Assembly (NCBI GenBank): GCA_944990035.1
Contig: CALYLX010000035.1
Location: 310,001 to 374,000 of the forward strand
DNA: 64,000 bases
Source: Clitopilus passeckerianus
Lineage: Eukaryota; Basidiomycota; Agaricomycetes; Agaricales; Entolomataceae
Direction of reading: 5' to 3'
This document shows, one piece after another, positions 1 through 12,036 of this stretch (position 1 is the stretch's first letter; every line of letters starts with the position of its first letter). The position numbers and the translations under genes were made by a program. The notes under the pieces were generated by a model that was not told the origin of the DNA, made no database searches, and saw only the letters and a list, made by a program, of their open reading frames with translations.

Positions 1-799
1 ATGGTCAACGGGATTCATAGCAACACCACGAGTACGGGGCCAGCTATAAGCGAAGTCAGTAAGCTGGCATCCATTTCATTGGCGGGAGAAAACATACTTG
101 TAACGCTTAGCCTTGAATTTGTGGAACGCACGGCCGGCCTTCAAGAGAGGCTTGTCGATCCTTCCACCACCAGCGACAATACCGACGGTAGCACGGGCAC
201 CGCTAGCGATGGTCTTCTTGGAACCAGAAGGAAGTCTGATCCTTGTCTTGCCCTCATCAGGTGTGTGTCCGATGATGGTAGCGTAGTTGCCAGATGTCCT
301 TGCGAGTGCGCCACGGTCACCGACCTTCTCCTCAACGTTGCAGATGATGGTACCTTCCGGGCACTGGCCGACGGGGAGAACGTTGCCAACAGCGAGGGTG
401 GCCTTCTTGCCACAGTAGACGAAGGAGCCAGTGTGCAGGCCTTCTGTGGCGATAAAGGTCTCCTTGCGGAGCTTGTAGCGGTAGGGGTCGCGGAAGACGA
501 CACGAGCGAGGGGTGCACCACTAATTGTAGCATGAAAATCTTAGATCGACCTGAATGCTGGATCTTTTGACATACCGGCCGGAGTCGTGGATGATCTCTT
601 TCACGATACCACGGATGTAGCCATTGCTCTCGGCGAAGTCGAGTTTTCTAAGGCGGGCGGGGTTCTTGTTAAGGTGGGTGTGCGATTTGAACTGAATCCA
701 GGCAACAACATATCAGTTCCTTCATGTCAAGTGCCCGGAGATCCCAATAAAACGTACGATGGCGTGCGACCGTCTTTGTGCCCTAATGACCCGACCCAT
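1..799 (-). CDS. RPL8: Ribosomal protein RPL8 (uL2), partial at the left window edge
   Basis: 60S ribosomal protein uL2 (yeast Rpl2, animal RPL8), a core protein close to the peptidyl-transferase centre. Exons on the minus strand: 799-758, 691-576, 520-98 and 43-1, all with GT-AG borders and consistent phase. The start MGRVIRAQR is the invariant N-terminus of the family. Exon 2 reads [15 protein letters not shown], exon 3 [18 protein letters not shown] through [17 protein letters not shown], and exon 4 [14 protein letters not shown], which is the most conserved uL2 segment. The reading frame runs off position 1, so about the last 45-50 residues are missing. 208 codons are visible. Three introns of 54-66 nt early in the gene are usual for basidiomycete ribosomal protein genes. 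The identification is certain. Confidence 0.97.
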
Positions 800-3700
800 T
801 TCTGATTCTGTGAAGCAAAAATCAGTCTCTGTTGTTGTTGAAGTTGGCCAGACGTTGAGGAAGTGGCTATGAGGATCCCACTGCAAAACGACATCTGAAC
901 CCATCATGACCCATCCAACCCAAACTTCATAGTTTCTCTCCATTTTTCGACTCGTGCAGCTCCAAGACGGTCCGTAGTCGTTGCATATGTGGTTTCTGGA
1001 GCGTAGGGGGGTGAATACTCACATCTTACAGTCTTGAGGAAGTGGGTTCGTTGGTTGGCCGTCGATATCACCACGATGATTTTGGCGATAACCAAACAAA
1101 GACAAAGTGAGGCTTACTTACCTAAGCTCATCACCTCCGACTGATGTATGATGTCTGGCCTCCACCTCCACTCAAGGGCTCGAGCTCGTCGATTTCAAAC
1201 TTAAAGGAAGGGTTTCAAAGCCTAAAAGTTACCCTTCTGGTTGAAAATATCTATTGTCATTGTATTTATCAAAGTTGGAACATCGTATACTATTTGTGGG
1301 GTATCTAGTCCATAGACATGGCCTCAGAGTCTTCAAACTGCAGGGTGGGGAGGGAACTCACAAGTTCACGATTTTAAGAAAGAGCTTGACATCGAGAAGG
1401 TTCTGGGAGTCGCTAGATGAGAGGACGAGGAAAGCAAGAGCGGAGATTAAAGCGCTGTGTCAGGGTAAGTCAGATTTAAGAGTCCAGGAGGCGAAAGCAG
1501 TATGTGCCATGAGCTTAGAGCAGGTGCCAGTCAGCATATGAGGTCCGGTGTCTTGGACACGACCGGACGAGAACGCCTGAGAAAGCGCCGATCACCCTGA
1601 GTCACTGATAGAAAACTGGGCAATCAAGTAGAAACCGGGTCATCGTAAGTTTTTGGGGACCGACGGCAGTGAATAGGAAGCATAAAAAAGGGGACTCCAG
1701 AGTACGAGTCAACCTACTTCAGTGACGGGCTTCGCTTTCCACCCCAACCCCAAAACGAGGACCCTTGTAAGTTATCCAAGGTGTTCTCATTCAGACGCAG
1801 GGTCGACTCACGCAGCCCGCAGTCGACGAACATCGGTCACGGGGGAACCAAGGGGAGGAAAATCGGGGTTACTGCAGAGTTAGTTAGATACGATGCACGA
1901 TAATTGACCGTAGACAGAACAATGGACGGCTCACCTGAGGGAACCTCTGCTGTAGGCCATCAGAAGCTGCCTTCCATCCAAATGTCGGTCCTTCAGTCAA
2001 GAGATAGAAGCCCATCCCGCGTCTGTAGGTCCCCGGAAATGAGTGCTCTGGAGCCACGGCTAATAAGAGGGTACACGATTAAGTACCGCTGGATACCCAA
2101 AAGATCGGTACCAGGAACGTGCATCCAATGCGTGTATGACTCCCGCGACAGTATGACGAAGGCCGGTTTGTTTTTGCGGCGAGGAACCATGTGGATGAAT
2201 CACCCTCGTTTTCGACTGTATGCCTTGTGATCAGTGTCAACGACTGAGTTTTCTGTAAACGAAGATCAGAAACTTGAAGGGCGTGGAAGATGTCATCTCG
2301 CACCGTCACGCTGAATTTCTCTGCTGGCGCTAGAATTTTCTTGAACGAATGTCGACGCGTCTGTGGTCAACATGGTCGCGTGCGAGGAGGACGTGTTCTT
2401 AGCCGCCTCGTTTTTCTACCCGTCGTAAAGTTTGTTGAACATATTGTGCAGCTTTGAGGCAACTTGAGGAATAAACTCACCGCCAATAAACGCTCAACCA
2501 CCAAGCCTTACGGCAGTGCACTGACTTCCCTTCCTTCTGTCGAACCGCCACAGCTTCTGTATCCTTCTTCTTCACATATTGACATTGGACATGAGGTCTT
2601 CCAGAAGCGGTTGGTCCAACTGACAGCGAGCATGTGTCCACGGAGTGCAGATATGTGCGTGATTGTCCAAAAAATTGCCCATCAGGTAATAATGTACCCT
2701 CTTCAGTGCTTTTCGGAGGAAAGCTCCAGATATGAGATTGACAGAAGAAGTTTAAGGGGATGGAGAGGTTCAATAATCGCGTGCCAGCTGTTGCGGTCGG
2801 AAATGGCAAATTCGGAGTAAGTCTGTAGATCAGAAAGCCGAAGGAAATGAACTCGCCTAGGTTCAGTGGGACCCACTAACCTTCGGTATCTTCAGGACAA
2901 TTGCTGCAGCTTGGCCGCGCCTGGAGAGGGGCTTTGTAGGCATGGTTGCACAGCCAGGAGGTGGAAGGATCGCGAGGTGTCCGAAGGGGGCAGCCCGCTA
3001 ATTGCAGCTGCCAGCGTGGTGACGACATTCATGTTCTGGGGACACTTCTGGACTTAGAAAATCTGAAGTTGAATCGGCGACAAAATATTAGCCAAATAGG
3101 AGAGACGCGAGACTATAAAAACTCAGCATCTCCACGCAATCGATCTACCCAAGACCTCCCTGATTGTTCTCCTCCTGTTTCGTGTCTAGAAATAACAATG
3201 GGTGTCCGCACTAGCTTCCTCTTCTTCGCTTGAACCATGCTGGCGACCTTTGTCGAATGCTACGCCTTGTCATACCTTCGTGCTCAGAGACCAGGCCGAC
3301 TTGCTTCGGTCGCTGCGTAAGCCAGATAGGAGTGCGAAGGTAGTATGCAGGTGAGTCTATGAGTTCAAGATTATCATGGTCTGTTGCCGCCCATCAATGG
3401 TACTTGCGCTCTCTAATCCTACCATTGTCTATGGAATGGAAAGGATAGCGCACGTACCATGGAAATGGAGGGCGCAGACCATGAAACCTTCACTGTGCTT
3501 GTGGCCCCTGCTGCTCTTTCGCTACTTCCTGGTGTCGCCTTGAGTGTTCTGCAACCTTGGCTATCGCTAGTACTCTGGTGTATCTTCGGCGACAGAGGTA
3601 GTCTCCAGCCATCAGCCCATGTTCCCAAAAGCAAACAAAGGACGTCTACAAACTGGTCCCAGCGGAAACAGAAGGCCTTGCGAGGGCACCTCGGTGAGCG

Positions 3701-5120
3701 GATTCTACCACTTTCATCGAGCTTATGGGCATTAGTAGTACCCCTATGTTCCGCGGTGGAACCATGTGCCGACAGAGAATTGAGCAGTGAGCCCGATGTC
3801 GACGTCTGCATAGCTTACAAACACCCTCAGTGGATATGTAGACATTAGCGCCCACAGAGAATTATCGCTACGTTAGAGCCCCGGAACAGAAATCTTTCTG
3901 TTGTTCTGTCCTCGGTCCTGATAGCGAAGGCCTGTACGTGTCCACCGCACATGACCACCTCCATGTTTTTGACAAAAGATTGTGCCACAGGTCTTGAGCA
4001 GGGTGCCAGTCAAGCCAACCCCATCATCTGGAACTCTTCTCGAATTATCCGGACAGCGGCCTCGTTTCGTCTGCTACAAGTTTCCGCTGACATACCTTTT
4101 GACAGTTGCCGGCTCCGTCACTTACCAAAACCAGTCCAACGCTGATCCTCCCTCATGTTGCCTTTTCCTTGGTATGCAGTTTTATGCTAGGTCAACTCGT
4201 CTGCTGAGCCCTATCTTCAGATTTGACCACATTCAGCATCGGATATTCGCTGGGCTCTTGCAGAAAATGTTCGAGATGGTGGTGAAAACGACGGATTAGT
4301 AGTGGGAGCGCGTCTGGGAAATGCAGGTGGGTAATGGCATCCAATACGGTGCATGATCGTTGTCACTTACTTGTACAAGCTCGACTTCAGGATTTATCAC
4401 CTCAAGGCCAGCCCTCATCGATGACCGTGTCATTTCTTCGTGGAAGTCACGGGAAGAAGAAGAAACTCCCATCCCTCAACCCGTGGAAATTCTTTCAATG
4501 ACAAGCCCCCGTATTTGGTGATCGTCGCCGTTATTATGGACACTCTCAGCCACTGGCAAGGACTTCTCTATTTCCAACATCCCGCCACAACGACGTATGT
4601 CTTTATATAAAACTTGAAAGTAGTTAGACACTGAGCCCACGTCATGTTTGCTTATAGGAAATCCCTGCTAGTGGCCCACTGAAGCTATGTTCTATGCAAG
4701 CGTGCAAGCGAGGGAAGGAGTCGGGTCCAGGGTAGTTTCTTTAGAAAACTTGGATGGAAGGCCTAGCCGATATTTTAGCGACGCAGCCATAGATATACGG
4801 CTTATACTGTGTATAAATTGACGCTCGGAAATTGAAGGAGGCAAGGAATCGAATGTATAATTAAAATAAAATTCATCTGATTGGTTAGTTGCAAACGAAC
4901 TTGCCCTTGTACTTTTTTGCCGAAGACTTCTCGTCATACCGCGAACCTCCTCCCTCCAGATCATTAGAATATTAAAAGGCAGCGACGAAGGGGTCCAACA
5001 CAACCCTGTGTCTACGGGTGGAATCCTTACGTAGTTTGGCCTTGTATTTCAGGGCCTGCGAGAAAACAATGGCTGTATTTATTGAAATCAATCTCATTAC
5101 AGCGCCACCAAATCACCTGC
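800..5120. other. 4.3-kb stretch without a recognised gene
   Basis: Short open frames occur on both strands but none has a recognisable domain or convincing exon chain. Two spots deserve mention. Near 3113 there is a TATA-like tataaaa about 85 bp before an ATG at 3198 whose frame looks like the start of a signal peptide but stops after 11 codons. Between 3420 and 4300 several short frames in succession could be the remains of a decayed gene, which I could not identify. No tRNA, long terminal repeat or transposase was seen. Confidence 0.4.
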
Positions 5121-6348
5121 CTACATTGCACTAGTAGGAGGGCTGAGAATGCTCTCAGGGACTGGAGCATAGTAAGCACTCTTCATCGCCCTCGCCTTCA
5201 CCCTAACTTGCAATGACTCTGTCCACGATGACCTCCTACGCGATTTCTGGGATTGTACGGCCGGCGAAACCGTAGTAGCTGCATCAGGAGTGGGAGTCGA
5301 CGCAGGCGCTTGTGTGGCCACTGGGGCAGCTGCAGCACCAGAGATCCCTCCAAGAGGCCGTGTCGGGAGGGGAGGAATCGGGGATTGAGCCACGGGTAGC
5401 GAAACCGATGCTGCATTTCGCTTGTGGCCGTTCTTGCCGTTCTTCTTGAGGCTCTTCGGAATCGGAGAGGGCGGACGGCGAGGTTTCCAGCCAGACGGCA
5501 TCGTGGCTCGGTTGCCAGGAATATTGGCTGACTGAAGAGATCGAACCAAGTCAGCCGGTGTGATCTCTGGTTCTCTCATGTCATGGACACCTCGGATGCC
5601 AGGAGAGGGAAGTGTGACTTCAATGCGGGGAGGAAGAGTTGGAAGGAGGGGTTTATTCTCCCCATCAGAAGCCTCGGCAAATGAACTGAGGCTAGGGTGC
5701 GTCGATCGCCTAGAGAATATCTTCCCAAAGACAGACTTGCTACGAGGTTTCTTCGTCTTGACTTGAGCGACCTCTTTGGAAACGAATTCTTTCTTTGTCT
5801 CTTTCAATGCGCCGTCATTCTGGAGGAGATCTGTCTTGGCGGTGTCGCTGGCAAGCTCTGGCACATCCGTATCGGATTTCTTCAGAAGGGTGTCTTCCGA
5901 TTTATTGAAGATGAACTCATCCTCCTCCTCGGGCTCCAAAGTCGCGCTATGAAGGTCTAGAACGAAGGTGGCTGCGTCCGGGCTTCGGGGATCGCGAATG
6001 GGAGCCGACCAACTTCCTCCCCAGCCCAAGTTTGCACTTTGAAGGGCGAGTGCAAATCGGCGTTTGTCAACTTTGGCAGAGCGTAGCGGGATGGGCGAAT
6101 TGGTGAATGATTCCTGGCTGTAAATACTGCCTGTGGAGGCGGGTCCGGCAGACAAAGTCCATTGAGATCCAGTAGCGGAAACGAGTTTCTGCTGATATCA
6201 TGACGTGAGCAGGGAAGATGGAATGCTGTTTCTGAACACATACCTGCTCTTCGTCACCACTGGCGGCAAATGCAGCGAGATACGGGCTATTGAGAGGTAA
6301 AGTAAGGCGCAGCCTACTGATCCTCTTACTATCACTTCTCTTCGGCAT
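5121..6348 (-). CDS. Unnamed Ser/Pro-rich, largely disordered protein
   Basis: Two exons, 6348-6244 and 6188-5121, join in phase 0 across a 55-nt GT-AG intron to give 390 residues. The product is not recognised. It starts MPKRSDSKRISRLR, with a basic leader followed by a short hydrophobic patch. The rest is rich in Ser, Pro, Lys and Glu. It has an acidic stretch (EPEEEDEFIF), a basic stretch (KKPRSKSVFGKIFSRR) near the middle, a Pro-rich region and a C-terminal basic segment (SQKSRRRSSWTESLQVRVKAR). No enzyme fold or membrane span is visible. The long frame, good intron borders and consistent codon use suggest a real gene, probably one of the lineage-restricted basidiomycete proteins. Basic and Ser-rich motifs would fit a phosphoregulated adaptor, but that is only a guess. 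Confidence 0.7.
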
Positions 6349-6840
6349 CTTGATCCGTCAAGGACAAGTATGTGAGAACGCACAGCGTCAAAAGTTCGGT
6401 GGGGTGAAATGGAAGGTTGGGCCAGCAACCTTACAGGACGTCGTTCACGAAAACAGGAAAACGTGCTTGCCCTGCCATCCCCGAGTTTTATATGTGTTCA
6501 TCAGCAGTTGATGGTCGTTGATCTCGAGACCATTCAGCTCAGGGGCTGTGTGCCGCGATGTGTGTGCCTCGGATCATTTGGTGCCATGCTGAAATATCGA
6601 TCAAGAGAGTTACGAAAAGATAGCCTAATAGCCTCAAGATCATTGTCATCGTCTGCAAATATACACCTTAGTGCCTTGTTTATGGGGTAACTTGAAGCCG
6701 AAAGACAGGGAGAACGTGTAGAGCATGCAGGAAATGCCTACCAATCTAGTGGTGAAACACTGACTTTAGGCGCTGTTCTGAAGGTTGATCGAATGCCACA
6801 CATATTCACAAGGCTGCGCCTACCAACAACACACAGGGTA
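6349..6840. other. Intergenic, 0.5 kb
   Basis: Lies between the start of the Ser/Pro-rich gene (ends 6348) and the stop of the SH3 gene (begins 6841), both on the minus strand. It must hold the promoter of the former and the 3' end of the latter. No gene or clear motif seen. Confidence 0.5.
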
Positions 6841-7921
6841 TTATAACAATTTGACGTAGGAGGCTGGAAGCAAACCCCGGCGTCCATTGCACTCTCCCGT
6901 CCACCTAACAGATCCAATCTCGTCAGTAAGCTAGCTAATGTGCAAAGTAAGTCCGAACTGACCAATCATCGGATGTCCGTTCGACGATGAGTATCCTCTC
7001 ATCTTCTTTAAAGCTGAGATCTGCCGGTTCCTAGATGCAGTTGTCAATATCACGCCGACAGATGATAGGGAATGGACAGCATACGGCTGAACTATAATCA
7101 TATATGGCTTCCGCCCATTCACCCTCTGTTTCCTCCTCTTCTGGTTCTGGTGATGGAGCTCTAGGTGGTGGCGGCGGAGGCGACGTAGAAGAAGTAGCAC
7201 CACGAGTGGGTGGAGGTGCGAAGTTGTTTCTCTTTGGGAACGTAGGAGGTGTTTGGATCGGTTGAGGTGGTTCTACGGGCTTGGTAGATCTGGTCGCATA
7301 TAGTGACCCAAGGGCATTCTTAGTCGAGGTAGTGTCAATTCCACCAAAAGTCTGTATCTGTAATAAGTGCATGCTAACGAAAATTTCCTGATTTGAACAT
7401 ACCTTTGAGGCGACCAATCCAGACGCGGTAGGCTTGGGGGCGATGGTGGGTGGGCCTCTGGATGGAGGTGCCGCATTGTTGTTTCTTGCCGAGAAAGCTG
7501 CCATTCTCGCAGCAACACTAACGGGTTGCTCTGGTTCGTCTTCATTATCCTGTATTTATACCACATTCACATTAAGCATAGTATACACAATACACGACCA
7601 CGGTAAAGTTCATCACTGACCACAGTATGCGATGGACCAGCTTGATGCCCCGACGTAGGTGATGTAAATCTCGATAAAATATCGGGTTTCGATGCAACAG
7701 CACGTTGTACGGCCGATGCTGCCTTTGAAGCTGCTGCCGATACATTGGATCCCTGCGACTGAGCCGCTAGATGGGCCAGCACTTCTGGACGAGAGGTGAA
7801 ATACCTATTAATTGCGACAATGTCAGTCCAACATTCGAGTCCAGAGCAGCGTTATACACAACTCGTCTAGCAGCGAGAAGAAAGCCTCTTTCTCGTTGTG
7901 CTGTAGGTTCGTGAACACCAT
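6841..7921 (-). CDS. Small SH3-domain protein (LSB1/PIN3/csh3-like)
   Basis: Six exons (7921-7860, 7804-7621, 7549-7403, 7357-7085, 7030-6963, 6904-6841) keep frame throughout and encode 265 residues. The N-terminal 60 residues are helical (MVFTNLQHNEKEAFFSLLDE). The middle is Pro-rich and disordered, including PPPPPPRAPSPEP followed by a Glu cluster. The extreme C-terminus, from about residue 212, is one complete SH3 domain: ALYDY-type strand AEAIYDYSSA, the RT-loop acidic residues EPADLSF, the DDWWTGE tryptophan pair and the final GLLPASYVKLL. A short N-terminal helical region plus C-terminal SH3 resembles yeast Lsb1/Pin3 and S. pombe csh3, which bind the WASP homologue and act in actin patch assembly. 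The SH3 call is certain. The exact orthology is inference. Confidence 0.88.
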
Positions 7922-8297
7922 GGTCGTCGTCGGAAGAGTTCTAACGCGTGCGCAGTGGCCAAACCCTGGTCAATACGCGACCTGATCTAATCTCGATCAC
8001 GAGCACAGCGTACAGCACAACCAGGAGCAGCCAAAATAGAATTCATCAGCATAAATTGCATAGGCAAAGGCTTGTGGGCCGTGGTGATCAATAAGACGAC
8101 ATAACCGTACAGTATAGGTACATATCCAGGTTATAATAAACGCAGCAGGGGACAAATACGAAAGGGAAAGCAATTATATGTAAAGAGGGGGAAGGGCCCT
8201 GGGGTTTGATCAAGGTCAAGACGAAAGCAATGAAGACACAAATATGAGCTGTATCAAAGGCAGGAGGAAGAGGAACAAACGTCGACCAACAGCAACT
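7922..8297. other. Intergenic, 0.4 kb
   Basis: Promoter side of the SH3 gene and 3' side of the Gln-rich gene, both minus strand. Nothing else recognised. Confidence 0.5.
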
Positions 8298-9537
8298 CTA
8301 CTGCGTCCAACTAGAGAAAAGATCGAAATCAGAAGGTATGGAAGGGTCCATCATCGACGGGGGTGCCATATTTTGTGAATGCTGAGGCCCAGGTGTTCCG
8401 GACATATGCCTCATCTGTGCGGCGGAATCAGCGTTCGCAGTTGATGACCACATCGGTCCTTGGCCATTTCCAGTCGGTGAGGAAGCAGCAGTGTACATGC
8501 CTCCCGCACTTCCAGGTGGCGACATCCCATACCCACTAGCCGAATTTTGCTGGTGCTGAGGATTCATGCCACCCATGCCCATTCCACCTCCGCCCATATT
8601 CATTCCCATATTTACCCCTTGCTGTTGCTGACCTTGCCATCCACCAACTCCAGCTCCAGAAGATTGCTGAGGATTGAAGTTGGCCGGACTGCGTGCAGAT
8701 AAGGCCCGTTGTGCGTGCTGTGCCTGTTGCTGCATGAGGCGAGAATAGTCTTCTGTGTTCATTTGCGGCCCTCGTGACATGGTCGATCCAGGGGCTGCAT
8801 GTTGCTGTGGCATACGTGGTGTCATGGGGCTGGGCGCTGACTCCGACGGAGATCGGGCACTACGAGCAATCGAAGGACCAGCCATAAGCTGTGGATTGAC
8901 TCCTCCTCCATCACCCCTCGATGGCATGCCCATACCCATACCCATCTGCTGCTGCCTCTGCTCTCGGAGACGTTCCTGTTGAGCCATAGCGAGCTGCTGC
9001 TGAGGAGTCATCATGCCCATCATATTCTGTGCGTTTCCGGTCATTCCACCACCCATGCCGGCCATTCCAGCACCTGCACCAGCACCGCTGCCTCCCATAC
9101 CACCAGCACCAGCGCCACCCATGTTCATCATACCAGCTGCATTAGGAGTCCCCGAGCCACCACGCGCTGCATGCTGCTGCATCATCAAGAGTTGTTGTCG
9201 TTGAAGCGCATTCATGTTGTTCAGGTTCATGCGAGGATCGAGACCTCCGGGAGCCTGGCCACTGCCGCTGCTGGCATTGGCACCCATCTGGGCGGAAGCG
9301 TGGTCGAGACCGAACATGTTCATGCTATTCATTCCTCCACCACCTGTCAATTGAGGTATGACAGGCGACTGTGGTGGAGCAGGCGATGATGGGGTAACGC
9401 CGATGCTGGGGAAAGGATTCTGTCCCATACCGCCAGGCTTCTGTTGTTGGTGAGAATTTGGAGGAGGGGACATCTGTGGCATGGGATTAGGGTTTCCCGC
9501 TGGGTTCTGGAAGCCCTGCTGATTCTGTTGTTGCTGT

Positions 9538-9569
<32 letters not shown>

Positions 9570-12036
9570 CTTCATCATGCTCTATGACAATGCTCAGCAT
9601 CAAAACCAATATGCAATGGACTAAAGCCACGAACCTGAGCCATAAACATCTTCTGCATTTGTTGCTGAACAGGCATGTTACCGAATCCAGGTACCGCCCG
9701 ATGCATATAGTTGACCATTGGATGATTAGGTGTCTGTAGAATCCCGAGCAGCTGCCTCTGGATCTCAGACTGGTTGTTGCCCATCGGCCCTGCAGCGGGT
9801 CCGGCATGGCCGCCACCCATACCGTTCATTGGAACGCCAGCGGCAGAAGAACCATCTGCGCTTCCCATACCCATACCCATGCCCGGATTTCCGGACATAC
9901 CTGGCGTATTGGCCGACATTTGCCTCGCCATCTGCTGCTTCTGTTGTGCTTCTCGTGCTTGATGTTGCTGCATCTCACGAGCCTGTGCCTGCTGCTGGTG
10001 CTGCTGCGCTTGTTGTTGTTGTTGTTGTTGTTGCTGTTGTTGTTGCTGTTGTTGGGCGAGCCTCATCTGAGCTTCCCGTATCTGGTGTTGGCGGGCACGC
10101 TCTCGGTTATTGGCAGCAACCTGCGCCTCTGCTAGTTCGTGACCAGAGAGCGCGGGTGCTTGGTGACCAGGCGAAACAGATGAGCCAGGGTGTGATGAGC
10201 CCGACTGGCCAGGGCCAGGTGTAGGCGTTGACCTTGCGGAAAGACCAGGTGCGGAGATGGAGGGAGGCAATCCGTTAGATGCCAAAGAAGGCGACATGTG
10301 GCCAGAGATCGAGGGACCAGCGGAGTGGGGAGGAGACATAGCCTGAGGTTGACTTCGGTGGGAAGCCGCGGAAGGAGGGCGAGGATTTGTGGGTGAAGTG
10401 GAAGGAGGAGGCATCATGCTTCCATCGGCGAGACCACTCCCGGTATTTCTGCGCTTCATCGCATTCATGTCCCCGATATTGGGCACGTCATCGAGGGGTC
10501 GGTCTCGCTTCAGTGAGGGGGTGGGTGGGGCACTAGAGTTTGGCATGGTGTTGCCCATACCCATTGGTAGGCCCGCTGGTGCTGCTGCAACTGCCATGTT
10601 TTGGGTTAGCTGCTGCCGTCGGGCTATATCTTTTGCAAACAAAGTTGGAAGTTCAGCATATATTTGTTGTATGCGTTCCATTGGGTAGAAGTCGACTGAT
10701 GGAGGTGCATCCATCATGGGCAGAGAAGCCATCTGTTCGGTCGTGAGCATCATGTATACGTTAGAAGTTTCGAAGACATACCCCCCGTCGATCAGCAGCC
10801 GCAGCAATCCATGTAAGGTTAGATTGCAAACGTTGCGAGAATCTATATAATCAACTCAGTCAATGGCACGAAAGACGGTTTTATTAACTTACAATTGCCA
10901 CCGTGGGTCAGTCGTAGGTATGCCCTTCATTTGAAATTCCATCCCGAGTCTGTGTTTCATTGGTTATATGCGGGTCCGAATAAGGATCGGGGGAGCTTAC
11001 TTTAAAAGCTCGGAATTCAGCTCAAGGATGTTGACTATCCTTGGGTCGTTCGCCACAGGTCCTGCTGAGTTAACAGTGCCTTGTAAGGAAAGCAAGCTAT
11101 CTGTTGAGGGGCTTTGCGTTATGGGCGTGGCTGAGAACTGACAGAGATAGTTCTATTAGGTTCCGGTTCTTCGTGCAAGTACTTGTACAACTTACTCCTG
11201 GCATTGGCTGAATATTCGACGATGGATCTGAATTCATAGGATTGGAATGGTGGAAGTCATGTTTTGTCGACGGCGACGTGGCGTTCCCAGTATTTCCACT
11301 AGGACCAGAAGAAGATGGATTTGGTGCCGTTGTTGAAGGTGCGTTGATAGCTTCTGGTTTTGAGACCTCAGCTGAGCTAGCTTTCAGAAAAGTTCGCAAA
11401 TGACACGATGGGTTACTTACTGGGTTTTTGCGGCCGCGTGGAGGGCGATGATTGAGCCTTCTCCTCCTGTTCTGGTTTTGCTGGCTCGTCGTCATCTTGA
11501 TCCGGGGGCGGAGAAAGCTCGCTCAATGGTGACTCGAGGCTGTCTGCTGCATTGAGGAAATGCTGCTGTTGTTCTTCCTTCTTGCCTTCATTTTCCTCCT
11601 TTGCGTTCTCCTCTTCATCTTCCTCCTCTTCCTCGCGTTGCGGTACCGCAGTTTCACCTTCCTCGTTCTCCTCTCCCGTCAGTGTGGATCCTGTCACTGG
11701 AGCTGGAGACAGCGTCTCTGGTGGAGGAGAAAGTGACGAACTTCTGTCTCCGAGAGGGGATATGGCTTCTGCAGCTTCTGTTGCCTTAGCCGGTGTGGCA
11801 GGACGCGAAGGGGCGAAACTGTCTTCATTGACAAAACTGGCGAAGTCGTCGTCGTTCAACCCATCAGGATTTATGTCTACTACGGAGTCCACTCCGAGAG
11901 CACTTGAAAGGAAGTCGGCACCGTCGCCGCCGGAGCTAATATCGTCCCAACCGAGAATTTTGTGGTCTTGGATGATATTGTTCTGTTTTGAGTTTTGCGG
12001 TGACGACGGATGATGATTGTGATCGATAGAAATCAT
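8298..12036 (-). CDS. Gln-rich nuclear protein with an SS18/SSXT-like motif
   Basis: Seven exons (12036-11421, 11380-11196, 11137-11001, 10949-10893, 10842-10782, 10732-9635, 9581-8298) join in frame to 1,145 residues. Residues 1-267 are acidic and Ser/Pro-rich. About residues 296-352 contain IVNILELNSELLK, GMEFQMKGIP and RLQSNLTWIAAAAD, which follow the pattern of the SSXT/SNH domain of SS18 and plant GIF proteins (helix, spacer, then Y/Q-x-x-L-x-x-N-L-x-x-L/I-A-x-x-A-D). After it comes a conserved-looking YPMERIQQIYAELPTLF segment. The C-terminal two thirds are low complexity: two polyglutamine runs, GGMGM repeats, Asn- and Pro-rich stretches. SS18-type proteins bind SWI/SNF ATPases, so a transcription coactivator role is plausible. 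The domain resemblance is read by eye, and the Gln-rich part is typical of many fungal coactivators. Confidence 0.75.
9520..9576 (-). repeat. CAG/CAA microsatellite coding polyglutamine (tract 1)
   Basis: Mixed CAG and CAA codons at the start of exon 7 of the Gln-rich gene encode about 16 consecutive glutamines just after MMK. Read on the + strand it is a run of ctg/ttg triplets. Such tracts commonly vary in length between strains. Confidence 0.9.
10000..10060 (-). repeat. CAG/CAA microsatellite coding polyglutamine (tract 2)
   Basis: Second glutamine tract of the Gln-rich protein in exon 6, about 16 residues followed by alternating AQQH/QQQ units. The mixed codons argue that the protein sequence, and not only slippage, is maintained. 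Confidence 0.88.

Noticed and set aside
141..533. 130-codon minus-strand frame and 189-codon plus-strand frame over the first 570 bases
   Set aside because: Shadows of RPL8 exon 3, which lies in another minus-strand frame and matches uL2 exactly.
8755..10224. Several plus-strand frames of 60-164 codons rich in Leu, Val, Ser and Pro
   Set aside because: Antisense of the low-complexity Gln-rich gene; CAG/CAA runs read as Leu/Val/Ser-rich frames in the opposite strand.
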